NCBI RefSeq assembly: GCF_003231305.1
Contig: NZ_QKVM01000021.1
Coordinates: 31,184-95,183 of the forward strand
Direction of reading: 5' to 3'
DNA: 64,000 bases
Source: Pseudomonas sichuanensis
GTDB taxonomy: Bacteria > Pseudomonadota > Gammaproteobacteria > Pseudomonadales > Pseudomonadaceae
A model generated the notes under the pieces. That model worked only from the letters and a program-made list of their open reading frames with translations, was not told where the DNA came from and did not search any database. This document shows positions 26,219-47,373 of this stretch, piece after piece; within the stretch, counting starts at the first letter, position 1, and each line of letters opens with the position of its first letter. Both the position numbers and the translations under genes were made by a program.

Positions 26219-27619
26219 TCAACGTGCAGCAACCGCCGCCCGCACCGCTTCGGCAAAACGCCCGGCCACTTCGTCGATCTGCTCGGCGCTGATGATCAAC
26301 GGCGGCAGGAAGCGCACCACCGCGCCATGCCGCCCGCCCAGCTCGAGGATCAAGCCACGGCGCAGGCATTCACGCTGCACCTTCGGCGCCAGGGTGCGAC
26401 AGGCCGGCGGATGGCCTTGGGCGTCGAGTTTGCCGGCCGGATCCACCAGCTCGACCCCCAGCATCAAGCCACGGCCACGAACGTCGCCCAGCTGCGGATA
26501 ATCCTGCTGCAGGCGTTGCAGGTGGCCACGCAGGCGCTGGCCCATGGCTTCGGCGTGCTCGCACAGACGGTGCTCGACCAGGTAGTTGATCACCGCCGAG
26601 CCCGCGGCCATGGCCATCTGGTTGCCGCGGAAGGTGCCGGCATGGGCGCCCGGCGACCACAGGTCGAGCCAGTCGCGGTAGACCATCACCGCCAGCGGCA
26701 GGCTGCCACCGATGGCTTTCGACAGCGTGACCACATCCGGGACGATGCCGGCATGCTCGAAGGCGAACATTCGCCCGGTACGGGCAAAGCCGCTCTGGAT
26801 CTCGTCGACGATCAGCGCCACCCCGGCCTGCTCGGTGATCCGGCGCAGGCCACGCAGCCATTCGATGTCCGCCGGGATCACGCCGCCTTCGCCCTGCACC
26901 ACCTCGACGATCACTGCCGCAGGCAGCGCAACGCCGGCCTCGGGGTCATTCAGCAGGTTTTCCAGGTAATGCAGGTTGGCGCGCACGCCCGCCTCGCCGC
27001 CCAGACCGAAGGGGCAACGGTAGTCGTAAGGGTATGGCAGGAACTGCACGCCATTGTTGAGCAGTGCGCCCAGCGGCTTTTTCGGCCCCAGGCTGCCCAT
27101 CAGGCTCAGCGCGCCCTGGGTCATGCCGTGGTAGGCCCCCTGGAACGCCAGCACCGTGCTGCGCCCGGTGGCGGTACGCACCAGCTTCAGTGCGGCTTCC
27201 ACCGCGTCGGTACCGGTCGGGCCGCAGAACTGGATCTTCGCCTCGTTGCGCAGCACCTCGGGCAGCACCCCGAACAGGTCCTGGACGAAACGGTCCTTGA
27301 CCGGGGTGGTCAGGTCCAGGGTGTGCAGCGGCAGCTCATCGGCCAGCACACGCTGGATCGCCTCAGTCACCACCGGATGGTTGTGCCCCAGCGCCAGGGT
27401 GCCGGCACCGGCCAGGCAGTCGATGAACTGGCGGCCCTCGACGTCCTCGACGTAGAGGCCACGGGCGCGTTTGAGCGCCAGCGGGATGCGCCGCGGGTAG
27501 CTGCGCGCGTTGGACTCCTGTTGCTGCTGGCGCAGCAGCAGCGGTGAGTCCGTGAATTCATACAAGGCCTGCGGCGCGTTGGCCGGCAGGACCTGGGCAA
27601 GGCTGGAAGCGGTCGACAT
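26219..27619 (-). CDS. pvdH: L-2,4-diaminobutyrate:2-oxoglutarate aminotransferase
   Basis: PvdH makes L-2,4-diaminobutyrate from aspartate semialdehyde, the precursor of the Dab residue in the pyoverdine chromophore. The 466-residue protein is a class III aminotransferase with GAGTLALGHNHPVV near residue 70, CGPTGTDAVEAALKL, VEVVQGEGGV, LIVDEIQSGFARTG and the PLP lysine in VTLSKAIGGSLPLAVMV. I chose the ATG at 27619 (MSTASSLAQVLPANAPQALYEF), with GAGGG eight bases upstream. A perfect PvdS box lies about 80 bases upstream. It precedes the Dsb block and shares the pyoverdine regulon with pvdL, whose last module uses Dab. Confidence 0.95.
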   Translation of the reverse strand: MSTASSLAQVLPANAPQALYEFTDSPLLLRQQQQESNARSYPRRIPLALKRARGLYVEDVEGRQFIDCLAGAGTLALGHNHPVVTEAIQRVLADELPLHTLDLTTPVKDRFVQDLFGVLPEVLRNEAKIQFCGPTGTDAVEAALKLVRTATGRSTVLAFQGAYHGMTQGALSLMGSLGPKKPLGALLNNGVQFLPYPYDYRCPFGLGGEAGVRANLHYLENLLNDPEAGVALPAAVIVEVVQGEGGVIPADIEWLRGLRRITEQAGVALIVDEIQSGFARTGRMFAFEHAGIVPDVVTLSKAIGGSLPLAVMVYRDWLDLWSPGAHAGTFRGNQMAMAAGSAVINYLVEHRLCEHAEAMGQRLRGHLQRLQQDYPQLGDVRGRGLMLGVELVDPAGKLDAQGHPPACRTLAPKVQRECLRRGLILELGGRHGAVVRFLPPLIISAEQIDEVAGRFAEAVRAAVAAR

Positions 27620-27700
27620 CGGAAAAACCCTCGCAAGCAAGCGAATGTGCCCGCCACGCCCCTGTAACCGGATGTGTGTCGGGTTGTTATCGCTTGGAAA

Positions 27701-27724
27701 ACGCTTGGGCGAGGTACGGATTTA
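27701..27724 (-). promoter_or_regulatory. PvdS-type promoter of pvdH
   Basis: On the minus strand TAAAT (27724-27720) and CGT (27703-27701) are separated by exactly 16 bases. The expected start is about 70 bases upstream of the pvdH ATG. Confidence 0.8.
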
Positions 27725-27765
27725 GCGGTTGCTGCGGGATTTGTTGTGCCAGTGCTGATCGCAGT

Positions 27766-27873
27766 GTAGGAGCGGCCTGGTGCCGCGAAAGGGCTGCAAA
27801 GCGGCCCCAGCGTTACCAAATGGATCGCAGGGGGCCGCTGCGCAGCCCTTTCGCGGCACAAGGCCGCTCCTAC
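27766..27873. repeat. REP pair upstream of pvdH
   Basis: GTAGGAGCGGCCTGGTGCCG (27766) and its near reverse complement ending CGGCCGCTCCTAC (27873) flank the inner arms GGGCTGCAAAGC and GCTGCGCAGCCC. It lies between the end of the sensor kinase gene and the pvdH promoter, and so may insulate them. Confidence 0.87.
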
Positions 27874-27894
27874 ACGCGATGAAGCCAACACCGA

Positions 27895-29217
27895 TCACTT
27901 GGCCGAGCGCGCCGGCACGTTCAGCCACACCCGCAACCCATCGGCCTGGCTGTCGAACCGCAGGCTGCCCGCGCAACGCTGGGCAATGGCCTGGACGATC
28001 GCCAGGCCCAGGCCGCAACCGCCGCTCTGGCTGTTGCGCCAGAAGCGTTCGGTGAGGTGCTCGAGGTCTTCCTGGGCGATGCCCGGGCCATGGTCGCGCA
28101 CCATGAAACCCACCTGCCCATCCTGCGCCTGCACTTCCAGCTCCACCGCCGCATCGCCGCCGTGACGCAGGGCGTTGTCCAGCAGGTTACGCAGCGCCGC
28201 CACCGCCAAGGGCGCCGGCATGCCGAGGTAGACCTTGGCCGCCTCCTCTGGCAAGCGCAGCAGAATGCGCCGGTTATCGCCACCGCCTGCGTCCTGAACC
28301 GCCTGCAAGGCCACCTGCTCGGCGCTGCACTGCACGCCGTCGTCGAACGACAGGCTGCCCTCGACCCGGGCCAGCATCAGTAGTTGTTCAAGCGTGCGGT
28401 GCATCCGGTCGGCGCCCTGCTCGGCGTGCTCCAGCGCCTGCTCGCGTACCGCGCCGTCAGTCATGCGGGCCACCTGCAGGTGGGTCTTGATCGCGGTCAG
28501 CGGGCTGCGCAGCTCGTGGGCGGCATCGTCGGTCAGGCGCCGCTCGCGCTCGAGGGTCTGGGCGATGCGCAGGAACAGCTGGTTCTGGGTGTCGAGCAAC
28601 GGCTGCAGTTCGCTGGGCAGGCCCGCCACCTGCAACGGCTCGACACTGTCGGCGCGCCGCCTGCGCAACGCGTCGCGCATGCGGTTGAGCGGTTCCAGGC
28701 CTTTGCCCAGGCCGATCCACAACAGCCCCAGGCTACCCAGCAAGGCCATCAGCACCGGCGCCGAGGCGGCCAGCAGGATCGACTGGTTCAGCGCCTCGCG
28801 TTCCTGGTGACGGTCAGCCGTGGTGATCCGTACATCGCCGTGGTTGTAGGTGAAGGTGCGCCAGGAGGCGCCTTCGATGGTCTGGTCACGGAAGCCGCTG
28901 CGCTGGTCGTCCATCGCCCCGTCGTGCTTGTGGTTGCTGGCCAGCACCTCACCGCGCAGCGAGCTGACCTGGCAGGCCATGCCGTCCGGCACGCTCAGCT
29001 GGTCGGCGGCAAAATGCGCCTCCTCGCCCTTGGCTGCCAACGGTTGCGGCAACTGGTCGATGAGCCCGGCGACCATGCGTGCCGAGGCCACCAGGCGTTG
29101 GTCGAGGGAAAACATCATCTGCTGGCGCAGGTCGCGCAGCATCCACGCCGCCGCCAACGCCCAGATGACGATGAACACGCTGCCAAGGATCAGCGACAGC
29201 CGCACCCGCAGGCTCAT
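27895..29217 (-). CDS. dsbS: sensor histidine kinase, DsbS-like
   Basis: The 440-residue kinase has two transmembrane helices (about 8-27 and 148-170) around a 120-residue periplasmic sensor, then HisKA with phosphoacceptor His234 (DDAAHELRSPLTAIK), the N box NLLDNALRH, and the ATP-lid motifs DHGPGIA and GCGLGLAI. The sensor holds Met80, one Cys (82), and His68, 96 and 98, possible soft-metal ligands. The neighbourhood (regulator, then divergent dsbD, TlpA-like gene and dsbG) matches P. aeruginosa PA2480-PA2476, where DsbRS is described as a copper-responsive system. The name rests on that synteny. It overlaps the regulator gene by four bases (ATGA). Confidence 0.82.
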   Translation of the reverse strand: MSLRVRLSLILGSVFIVIWALAAAWMLRDLRQQMMFSLDQRLVASARMVAGLIDQLPQPLAAKGEEAHFAADQLSVPDGMACQVSSLRGEVLASNHKHDGAMDDQRSGFRDQTIEGASWRTFTYNHGDVRITTADRHQEREALNQSILLAASAPVLMALLGSLGLLWIGLGKGLEPLNRMRDALRRRRADSVEPLQVAGLPSELQPLLDTQNQLFLRIAQTLERERRLTDDAAHELRSPLTAIKTHLQVARMTDGAVREQALEHAEQGADRMHRTLEQLLMLARVEGSLSFDDGVQCSAEQVALQAVQDAGGGDNRRILLRLPEEAAKVYLGMPAPLAVAALRNLLDNALRHGGDAAVELEVQAQDGQVGFMVRDHGPGIAQEDLEHLTERFWRNSQSGGCGLGLAIVQAIAQRCAGSLRFDSQADGLRVWLNVPARSAK

Positions 29218-29897
29218 GACGAAGCCCCCTCCGGCGCCTGCGCCGGCCCCAGCCGATAGCCCAGCCCGCGCACCGTCTCGACGATGCCATTGCCCAATTT
29301 GCGCCGCAGGTGGTGGATATGCACGTTCAACGCATTGCTCTCGACCTCGTCGCTGAAGCCGTAGACGCAATCCTTGAGCTGTTCGCTGGACAGCACCCGC
29401 CCGGGGTTCTGCAACAGCGCCTGCAACAGTGCCTGCTCGCGCCGCGACAGGTCGACCGGCTGCCCGGCCAGGGTGGCCATGCAACTGCTCGGGTCATAAC
29501 ACAGCGGGCCATGCTCGATCACGTTCACCGCCCGCCCCGCCACGCGCCGCACCAGGGTGTGCAGGCGTGCCGCCAGCTCGCGCAGGTCGAACGGCTTGAG
29601 CAGGTAGTCGTCGGCGCCGGCCTGCAGCCCGTCGACCCGGTCGCTGACCGCGTCCCGCGCGGTCAGCACCAGCACCGGCAGCGCCTCGCCCTGCTGGCGC
29701 AGGCGGCGCAGCAGCTTCAGGCCGTCCTCGTCGGGCAGGCCCAGGTCGAGGATCATCACATCGAACTGCGCGGCCTGCAGCATCTGCCGCGCCTGCGACG
29801 CATTGCCCACCCGGTCGACGGTGAAACCCTGGGCCGTGAGCCCGGCGCAGATGCCGCTGGCGATCAGGTCGTCGTCCTCGCAGAGCAGAACGTGCAT
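29214..29897 (-). CDS. dsbR: OmpR-family response regulator, DsbR-like
   Basis: The 227-residue regulator has a receiver domain (1-115) with acidic residues E7, D8 and D9, phosphoacceptor Asp51 (MILDLGLPDEDG) and KPFD. A winged-helix output domain (about 130-220) follows, with LSRREQALLQALLQNPGRVLSSEQL, NALNVHIHHLRRKLG and TVRGLGYRL. It is divergent from dsbD and likely controls it: the intergenic region carries TTA-N8-TTAA, the form reported for the DsbR site. Translation is coupled to the kinase gene through an ATGA overlap. Confidence 0.86.
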   Translation of the reverse strand: MHVLLCEDDDLIASGICAGLTAQGFTVDRVGNASQARQMLQAAQFDVMILDLGLPDEDGLKLLRRLRQQGEALPVLVLTARDAVSDRVDGLQAGADDYLLKPFDLRELAARLHTLVRRVAGRAVNVIEHGPLCYDPSSCMATLAGQPVDLSRREQALLQALLQNPGRVLSSEQLKDCVYGFSDEVESNALNVHIHHLRRKLGNGIVETVRGLGYRLGPAQAPEGASS

Positions 29898-29998
29898 GGT
29901 GGGGGCTCCTGGGGTGGGGAAGCGGGCTATTGAACAGCGTGGTCATTAAGGGGGGATTATGCCCCGCGGTGGGGGCTCAGTCGTCGTCAAAATCCCGG

Positions 29999-30015
29999 TT
30001 TAACCTTCAGTTAAT
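29999..30015. promoter_or_regulatory. candidate DsbR binding site between dsbR and dsbD
   Basis: TTTAAC-CTTCA-GTTAAT (29999-30015) is a direct repeat with an 11-base period, as expected for an OmpR-family dimer, and contains TTA-N8-TTAA (30000-30014). A further CTTAAT element sits on the minus strand at 29944-29949. The site is 49 bases upstream of the dsbD ATG. Confidence 0.6.
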
Positions 30016-30063
30016 ACCCCCCGGCCAGCATGGCCGCATTCCAAGCTCTGCCAAGGCGTCGAC

Positions 30064-31782
30064 ATGCGTGTGCTCCTGCTCTTCCTGACATTCCTGCTCG
30101 CCGGCCCGCTCCAGGCCAACCCCTTTGCCGCCAAACCGGACTTCCTGCCGGTGAACCAGGCCTTCGTGCTGACCCACGACCGCCTCGCCAACGGCCAGGT
30201 GCGCCTGCATTTCCAGATCCAGGACGGCTATTACCTCTACCAGAAGCGCCTGAAGTTCGACGGCCTGCCGCCTGAGCAGCACCCGCAACTGCCCCAGGCC
30301 GAAAACCATCACGACGAGTTCTTCGGCGACAGCGCGGTGTACCGCACCGAGCTGGAGCTGCTGTTGCCGGCCAACGCCAGTGGCGAGCTGCGCCTGGGCT
30401 GGCAAGGCTGCGCCGACGCCGGGCTGTGCTACCCGCCGCAAACCACGCCGATCGCCCTGGGTGGCACCCAGGCGTCGACGCCGGGCGCCGAGCAGGCCAG
30501 CGACCAGGCCCTGGCCGGCACGCTGCAGCAGAGCACCCTGGCCTGGAGCCTGCTGGCATTCTTCGGCCTGGGCCTGCTGCTGGCCTTCACCCCATGTTCG
30601 CTGCCGATGCTGCCAATCCTCGCCGGGCTGGTCATGGGCAATGGCGCCAGCGCCCGCCGTGGCTGGGTACTCGCCGGCGTGTATGTGCTGAGCATGGCGC
30701 TGGTGTATGCCGTGTTGGGGGTGGTCGCCGCGCTGCTGGGCGCCAGCCTGCAGGCCTGGTTGCAGCAGCCGTGGCTGCTGGGCAGCCTGGCGGCGCTGTT
30801 CGTGCTGCTGGCCCTGCCGATGTTCGGGGCCTTCGAGTTGCAGCTGCCGGCGGCGCTGCGAGATCGCCTGGACCGCGCCGGGCAAGGTACCCGCGGCGGC
30901 AACCTGTATGGCGCGGCACTGCTCGGCGCCTTGTCGGGCTTGCTGATGGGCCCGTGCATGACCGCGCCGCTGGCCGGCGCGCTGCTGTATATCGCGCAAA
31001 GCGGCGATGTGCTGCACGGGGCGCTGGTGCTGTTCAGCCTCGGGCTGGGCATGGGCGTGCCGCTGCTGTTGCTGGTGACCCTGGGTAACCGCTACCTGCC
31101 GCGCCCAGGCGCCTGGATGAATCTGGTCAAAGGCCTGTTCGGCTTCGTGTTCCTGGCCATGGCCCTGTACACCGTGCGCACCCTGCTGGCCGAGCCCTCG
31201 CTGCTGGCCCTGGCCGGCGCCTGGCTGATCGCCCTGGGCTGGGCCGCCTGGCCGGCCCTGCACCGTTTACCTGCCCTGCGCGCGGTGCCGCTGCTGGGGG
31301 CCCTGTGGGGCGGCCTGCTGCTGGTCGGTGCGGCGGCAGGTGGCAGCAGCCTGTGGCAGCCGTTGCAGCCCTTCGCGGGCAAGGCCGGCAACTCGGCCCA
31401 GGCCACCGCGCATGACGCCTTCGTCACGGTCAGCAGCCCCGCCGACCTGCAGCGCGAGCTCGATGCCGCCAAGGCCCGTGGCCAGTGGGTGCTGGTGGAC
31501 TACTATGCCGACTGGTGCGTGTCGTGCAAGGTCATGGAGAAACAGGTGTTCGGCCGTGCCGATGTGCAGGCCAGCCTCGACGGCGTGCACCTGCTGCGCC
31601 TGGACGTCACCTCCGACTCGCCGGCCAGCCGCGAGCTGCTGCAGCGCTACCAGGTGCCAGGCCCGCCCAGCCTGGTCTGGATCGGCCCGGAAGGCGACGA
31701 ACGCCGCGCCCGGCGCATCACCGGCGAAATCGACGCCGCCGGTTTCCTGCAACACTGGGCCCAGACCAGGAGCCAAGGCTGA
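30064..31782 (+). CDS. dsbD: thiol:disulfide interchange protein DsbD
   Basis: DsbD carries electrons from cytoplasmic thioredoxin across the inner membrane to periplasmic thiol proteins. The 572-residue protein has a signal peptide (1-18), the alpha domain (about 20-130, with cysteines in GCADAGLCYPP), an eight-helix beta domain with membrane cysteines in PCSLPMLP and GPCMTAPL, and a C-terminal thioredoxin-like gamma domain with DWCVSCKVME. All six redox cysteines are visible. It is first in a three-gene unit with the next two redox genes (one-base overlap TGATG) and is divergent from dsbR. Confidence 0.95.
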   Translation: MRVLLLFLTFLLAGPLQANPFAAKPDFLPVNQAFVLTHDRLANGQVRLHFQIQDGYYLYQKRLKFDGLPPEQHPQLPQAENHHDEFFGDSAVYRTELELLLPANASGELRLGWQGCADAGLCYPPQTTPIALGGTQASTPGAEQASDQALAGTLQQSTLAWSLLAFFGLGLLLAFTPCSLPMLPILAGLVMGNGASARRGWVLAGVYVLSMALVYAVLGVVAALLGASLQAWLQQPWLLGSLAALFVLLALPMFGAFELQLPAALRDRLDRAGQGTRGGNLYGAALLGALSGLLMGPCMTAPLAGALLYIAQSGDVLHGALVLFSLGLGMGVPLLLLVTLGNRYLPRPGAWMNLVKGLFGFVFLAMALYTVRTLLAEPSLLALAGAWLIALGWAAWPALHRLPALRAVPLLGALWGGLLLVGAAAGGSSLWQPLQPFAGKAGNSAQATAHDAFVTVSSPADLQRELDAAKARGQWVLVDYYADWCVSCKVMEKQVFGRADVQASLDGVHLLRLDVTSDSPASRELLQRYQVPGPPSLVWIGPEGDERRARRITGEIDAAGFLQHWAQTRSQG

Positions 31783-32612
31783 TGCTGACCGTCACCCTCG
31801 GGCCATTGACCATGGCCCTGAACCACCTGCTGTTGCTCGCGGCGCTGGGCATCGCCTGCCTGGTCGGCTGGCGCGTGGCCAAGCGCGGTGGCGAGAACCC
31901 CGAATCGGCGTTGTTCAACGTGTTTCTGCTGGGCTTGCTGTGTGCCCGCGTGGGCTTCGTCCTGGCCTACTGGCCGATGTACCGCGACGAGCCGCTGCAA
32001 GTCATCGATATCCGCGACGGTGGTTTCCTGCTCTGGGGCGGCCTGTTCGGCATCGTCCTGGGCACGCTCTGGCAGGGCTGGCGTCGCCCCGGCCTGCGCC
32101 GCCCACTGGGCTGGGCGCTGGCCAGCGGCGCGCTGTTCTGGGTGCTCGGCAGCCTGGGCAGCCACCTGTACAGCAAGGGCACCGAGCTGCCGCAGTTGAC
32201 CCTGCGCGACAACCGCGGCCAGGCAGTGGCGCTGCACGACTACCGCGGGCGCCCGCTGGTGATCAATATCTGGGCCACCTGGTGCCCGCCCTGCCGCCGC
32301 GAAATGCCGGTGTTGCAGCAAGCCCAGCACGACTACCCCCACGTGACCTTCCTGTTCGTCAACCAGGGCGAAACCCCGGAGAACGTCAGCACCTTCATGG
32401 CCACCACCGGCCTGATGCTGTCCCATGTGCTGTTCGACGGCACCGGCGAGCTGGCGCGCAAGGTCGGCTCCATGGCCCTGCCCACCACCCTGTTCTACAA
32501 CGCCGAAGGGCGCCTGGTCGGCAGCCACCTGGGCGAGCTGTCGCGGGCCAGCCTGCGCCACGCCCTGGAACCCTTCGACCGCGCCGACGCGCCCGCCCCA
32601 CAAGGAAACTGA
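31782..32612 (+). CDS. membrane-anchored TlpA/DsbE-like thioredoxin with Lgt-like N-terminal domain
   Basis: The 276-residue protein has an N-terminal membrane part of four or five helices (residues 5-130; FNVFLLGLLCARVGFVLAYW and RDGGFLLWGGLFGIVLGTL resemble prolipoprotein diacylglyceryl transferase). A periplasmic thioredoxin domain (about 138-270) follows, with active site WATWCPPCRRE and the cis-proline region MALPTTLFYNAEG. It probably receives electrons from DsbD and reduces periplasmic disulfides. The matching gene in P. aeruginosa (PA2477) is called dsbE. The Lgt-like part is probably a scaffold; its catalytic residues are not evident. It starts within the dsbD stop. Confidence 0.85.
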   Translation: MLTVTLGPLTMALNHLLLLAALGIACLVGWRVAKRGGENPESALFNVFLLGLLCARVGFVLAYWPMYRDEPLQVIDIRDGGFLLWGGLFGIVLGTLWQGWRRPGLRRPLGWALASGALFWVLGSLGSHLYSKGTELPQLTLRDNRGQAVALHDYRGRPLVINIWATWCPPCRREMPVLQQAQHDYPHVTFLFVNQGETPENVSTFMATTGLMLSHVLFDGTGELARKVGSMALPTTLFYNAEGRLVGSHLGELSRASLRHALEPFDRADAPAPQGN

Positions 32613-32613
32613 C

Positions 32614-33372
32614 ATGCGATTGAATGCCCTGCTGCCCCTCACCCTCGCCCTGCTGGCCGCCCCCGCGCTGCAGGCCGAAGAACTGCCCAAGGCGATCCAG
32701 CAACTGCAAGCCAAGGGCGCGGTGATCAAAGGCAGCTTCGATGCCCCCGACGGCCTGCGCGGCTACGCCGCCGAGTACCAGAACAACGGCATCGCCCTGT
32801 ACCTCACGGCCGACGGCAAGCACGTGCTGGTCGGCAGCCTGTTCGACGAGCAAGGCAAGGACCTCAGCGCCGAGCCCCTGGAGAAACTGGTGTACGCCCC
32901 GATGAGCAAGGCCATCTGGGCGAAGATGGAGAAGACCGCCTGGATCGCCGACGGCAAGGCCGACGCACCGCGCATCGTCTACCTGTTCAGCGACCCTAAC
33001 TGCCCGTATTGCAACATGTTCTGGCAGCAGGCCCGGCCGTGGGTCGAGTCTGGCAAGGTGCAACTGCGCCATATCATGGTGGGCATCATCCGCGAGGACA
33101 GCCCGGGCAAGTCCGCCGCCCTGCTGGCCGCCAAGGACCCGAGCAAGGCCTTGCTGGCCCATGAGTCGGCGGGCAAGGCGAGCACGCTCAAGCCACTGGA
33201 GAAGGTGCCGGAGGCGGTGCAGAAGAAGCTCGACGCCAACCAGGCGCTGATGGAAGAGCTGGGGCTGGCAGCCACGCCGGCGATCTTCTTCCAGGATGAG
33301 CATGGGCAGTTGCAGAGCCAGCAAGGGGCGCCGCGGCCGGAGATGCTTGGGAAGATCCTCGGCAAGCGCTGA
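32614..33372 (+). CDS. dsbG: thiol:disulfide interchange protein DsbG
   Basis: DsbG is a periplasmic dimeric disulfide isomerase/reductase kept reduced by DsbD. The 252-residue protein has a signal peptide (1-20, ending ALQA), an N-terminal dimerisation domain (about 22-90) and a thioredoxin-fold domain with DPNCPYCNMFW (active site CPYC) and the cis-proline turn LAATPAIFFQDEHG. It begins one base after the stop of the TlpA-like gene. The three genes complete a DsbD-fed reducing system probably under DsbR. Confidence 0.92.
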   Translation: MRLNALLPLTLALLAAPALQAEELPKAIQQLQAKGAVIKGSFDAPDGLRGYAAEYQNNGIALYLTADGKHVLVGSLFDEQGKDLSAEPLEKLVYAPMSKAIWAKMEKTAWIADGKADAPRIVYLFSDPNCPYCNMFWQQARPWVESGKVQLRHIMVGIIREDSPGKSAALLAAKDPSKALLAHESAGKASTLKPLEKVPEAVQKKLDANQALMEELGLAATPAIFFQDEHGQLQSQQGAPRPEMLGKILGKR

Positions 33373-33377
33373 AAACG

Positions 33378-33441
33378 ATCGCGGGGCAAGCCCGCTCCCA
33401 CGCTATCGCTTTGCTGCGTGGGAGCGGGCTTGCCCCGCGAT
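33378..33441. repeat. REP palindrome between convergent dsbG and pvdL
   Basis: ATCGCGGGGCAAGCCCGCTC and its exact reverse complement flank a short centre (CGCTATCGCTTTGCTGCG). This is a second REP type, distinct from the GTAGGAGCGG type, and forms one long stem that may serve as a terminator for both genes. Confidence 0.88.
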
Positions 33442-33459
33442 TGCATTGCCTGGATGTAT

Positions 33460-46404
<12,945 letters not shown>

Positions 46405-46497
46405 GGAATGTTCCTGCCAGTGTCTGGTTGAGTCGTGCCGGGGCTGTACCGCGCCAAACTGGCGGGCAGCGCTGGGCAGCCGGATGTACACAGGGGA

Positions 46498-46521
46498 ACG
46501 GATGGACAGGGGAAGAAATTA
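46498..46521 (-). promoter_or_regulatory. PvdS-type promoter of pvdL (variant)
   Basis: On the minus strand TAATT (46521-46517) and CGT (46500-46498) are separated by 16 bases. The first element differs from TAAAT at one base. It is about 95 bases upstream of the pvdL ATG. Confidence 0.6.
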
Positions 46522-46627
46522 GCCCCGCCGGGCAGCGGGCAGAGGCGTTGGGGCCTGCGACGGTTTGAAGCAGTTCACAGTGTTCGGCTTAGAACCAGAT
46601 CGAATGCTTAATCATTAACTTTCGTAT

Positions 46628-46656
46628 TTGACAATCATTATCATTCTGAATAGTTT
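46628..46656 (+). promoter_or_regulatory. pvdS promoter with Fur box
   Basis: TTGACA (46628-46633) and TAGTTT (46651-46656) are 17 bases apart. The spacer holds GACAATCATTATCATTC (46630-46646), which matches the core of the Fur consensus on the other strand (TGATAATGATTGTCA against TGATAATCATTATCA). Iron-loaded Fur should therefore block pvdS. Confidence 0.82.
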
Positions 46657-46725
46657 GTCGCACGTCGTAGGAAGCCTCCCCGTGGGATGTGCTCCCTTTC
46701 CCCTCTGAGACAAGGTGAAAATTCC

Positions 46726-47253
46726 ATGGCGGAACAAATGTCCACAAGTAAGTGCGATTCACCGCTGCTCCAGGCGTTCGTCGACAACCGCAGCATCCTG
46801 GTCAAGATCGCCGCGCGCATCACCGGCTGCCGTTCGCGCGCCGAGGATGTGGTGCAGGACGCGTTCTTCCGACTCAGCGCCGCGCCGCAGATCACCTCTT
46901 CGTTCAAGGCCCAGCTCAGCTACCTGTTCCAGATCGTGCGCAACCTGGCCATCGACCACTACCGCAAGCAGGCCATGGAGCTGAAGTACTCCGGCAGCGA
47001 AGAGGAAGGGCTGAACGTGGTCATCCAGAACGCCTCGCCCGAAGCCACGCACATCAACCTGGCAACCCTCGAACACATTGCCGAAGCGCTCAACGAACTG
47101 CCCCAGCGCACCCGCTACGCCTTCGAGATGTACCGCTTGCATGGCGTGCCGCAGAAAGACATCGCCAAGGAACTGGGGGTGTCGCCGACGCTGGTCAACT
47201 TCATGATCCGCGATGCCCTGATCCATTGCCGCAAGAGCAGCCGCCAGGCCTGA
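46726..47253 (+). CDS. pvdS: iron-starvation sigma factor PvdS (PfrI)
   Basis: PvdS is the ECF sigma factor that directs RNA polymerase to iron-starvation boxes; the P. putida orthologue is called PfrI. The 175-residue protein is very close to P. aeruginosa PvdS: CDSPLLQAFVDNRSILVKIA, ITGCRSRAEDVVQDAFFRL (region 2) and LHGVPQKDIAKELGVSPTLVNFMIRDALIHC (region 4). It ends about 12 residues earlier than the P. aeruginosa protein. I chose the ATG at 46726 (MAEQMSTSKCD), with AAGGTG eight bases upstream. Its promoter has a Fur box, and its target boxes occur at six places in this window. Confidence 0.96.
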   Translation: MAEQMSTSKCDSPLLQAFVDNRSILVKIAARITGCRSRAEDVVQDAFFRLSAAPQITSSFKAQLSYLFQIVRNLAIDHYRKQAMELKYSGSEEEGLNVVIQNASPEATHINLATLEHIAEALNELPQRTRYAFEMYRLHGVPQKDIAKELGVSPTLVNFMIRDALIHCRKSSRQA

Positions 47254-47261
47254 GACCTCAA

Positions 47262-47366
47262 GGGGCCGCTTCGCGCCCCATTCGCGGCACAAGGCCGCTC
47301 CTACAGAACAGTGCGACCCCCTGTAGGAGCGGCCTTGTGCCGCGAATGGGCCGCGCAGCGGCCCCT
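47262..47366. repeat. REP pair between convergent pvdS and the acyltransferase gene
   Basis: GGGGCCGC...GGCACAAGGCCGCTCCTAC is followed after a short centre by GTAGGAGCGGCCTTGTGCC...GCAGCGGCCCC. The two units face each other tail to tail, opposite to the pair at 23360. It lies at the 3' ends of two convergent genes. Confidence 0.87.
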
Positions 47367-47373
47367 GCTTGCA

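Larger units (their letters stand above)
46405..46725. other. divergent control region of pvdL and pvdS
   Basis: This 321-base region holds no gene. It contains the PvdS-type box of pvdL on the left and the Fur-controlled pvdS promoter on the right (separate entries). The stretch 46522-46620 between them shows nothing further by eye. Confidence 0.7.
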
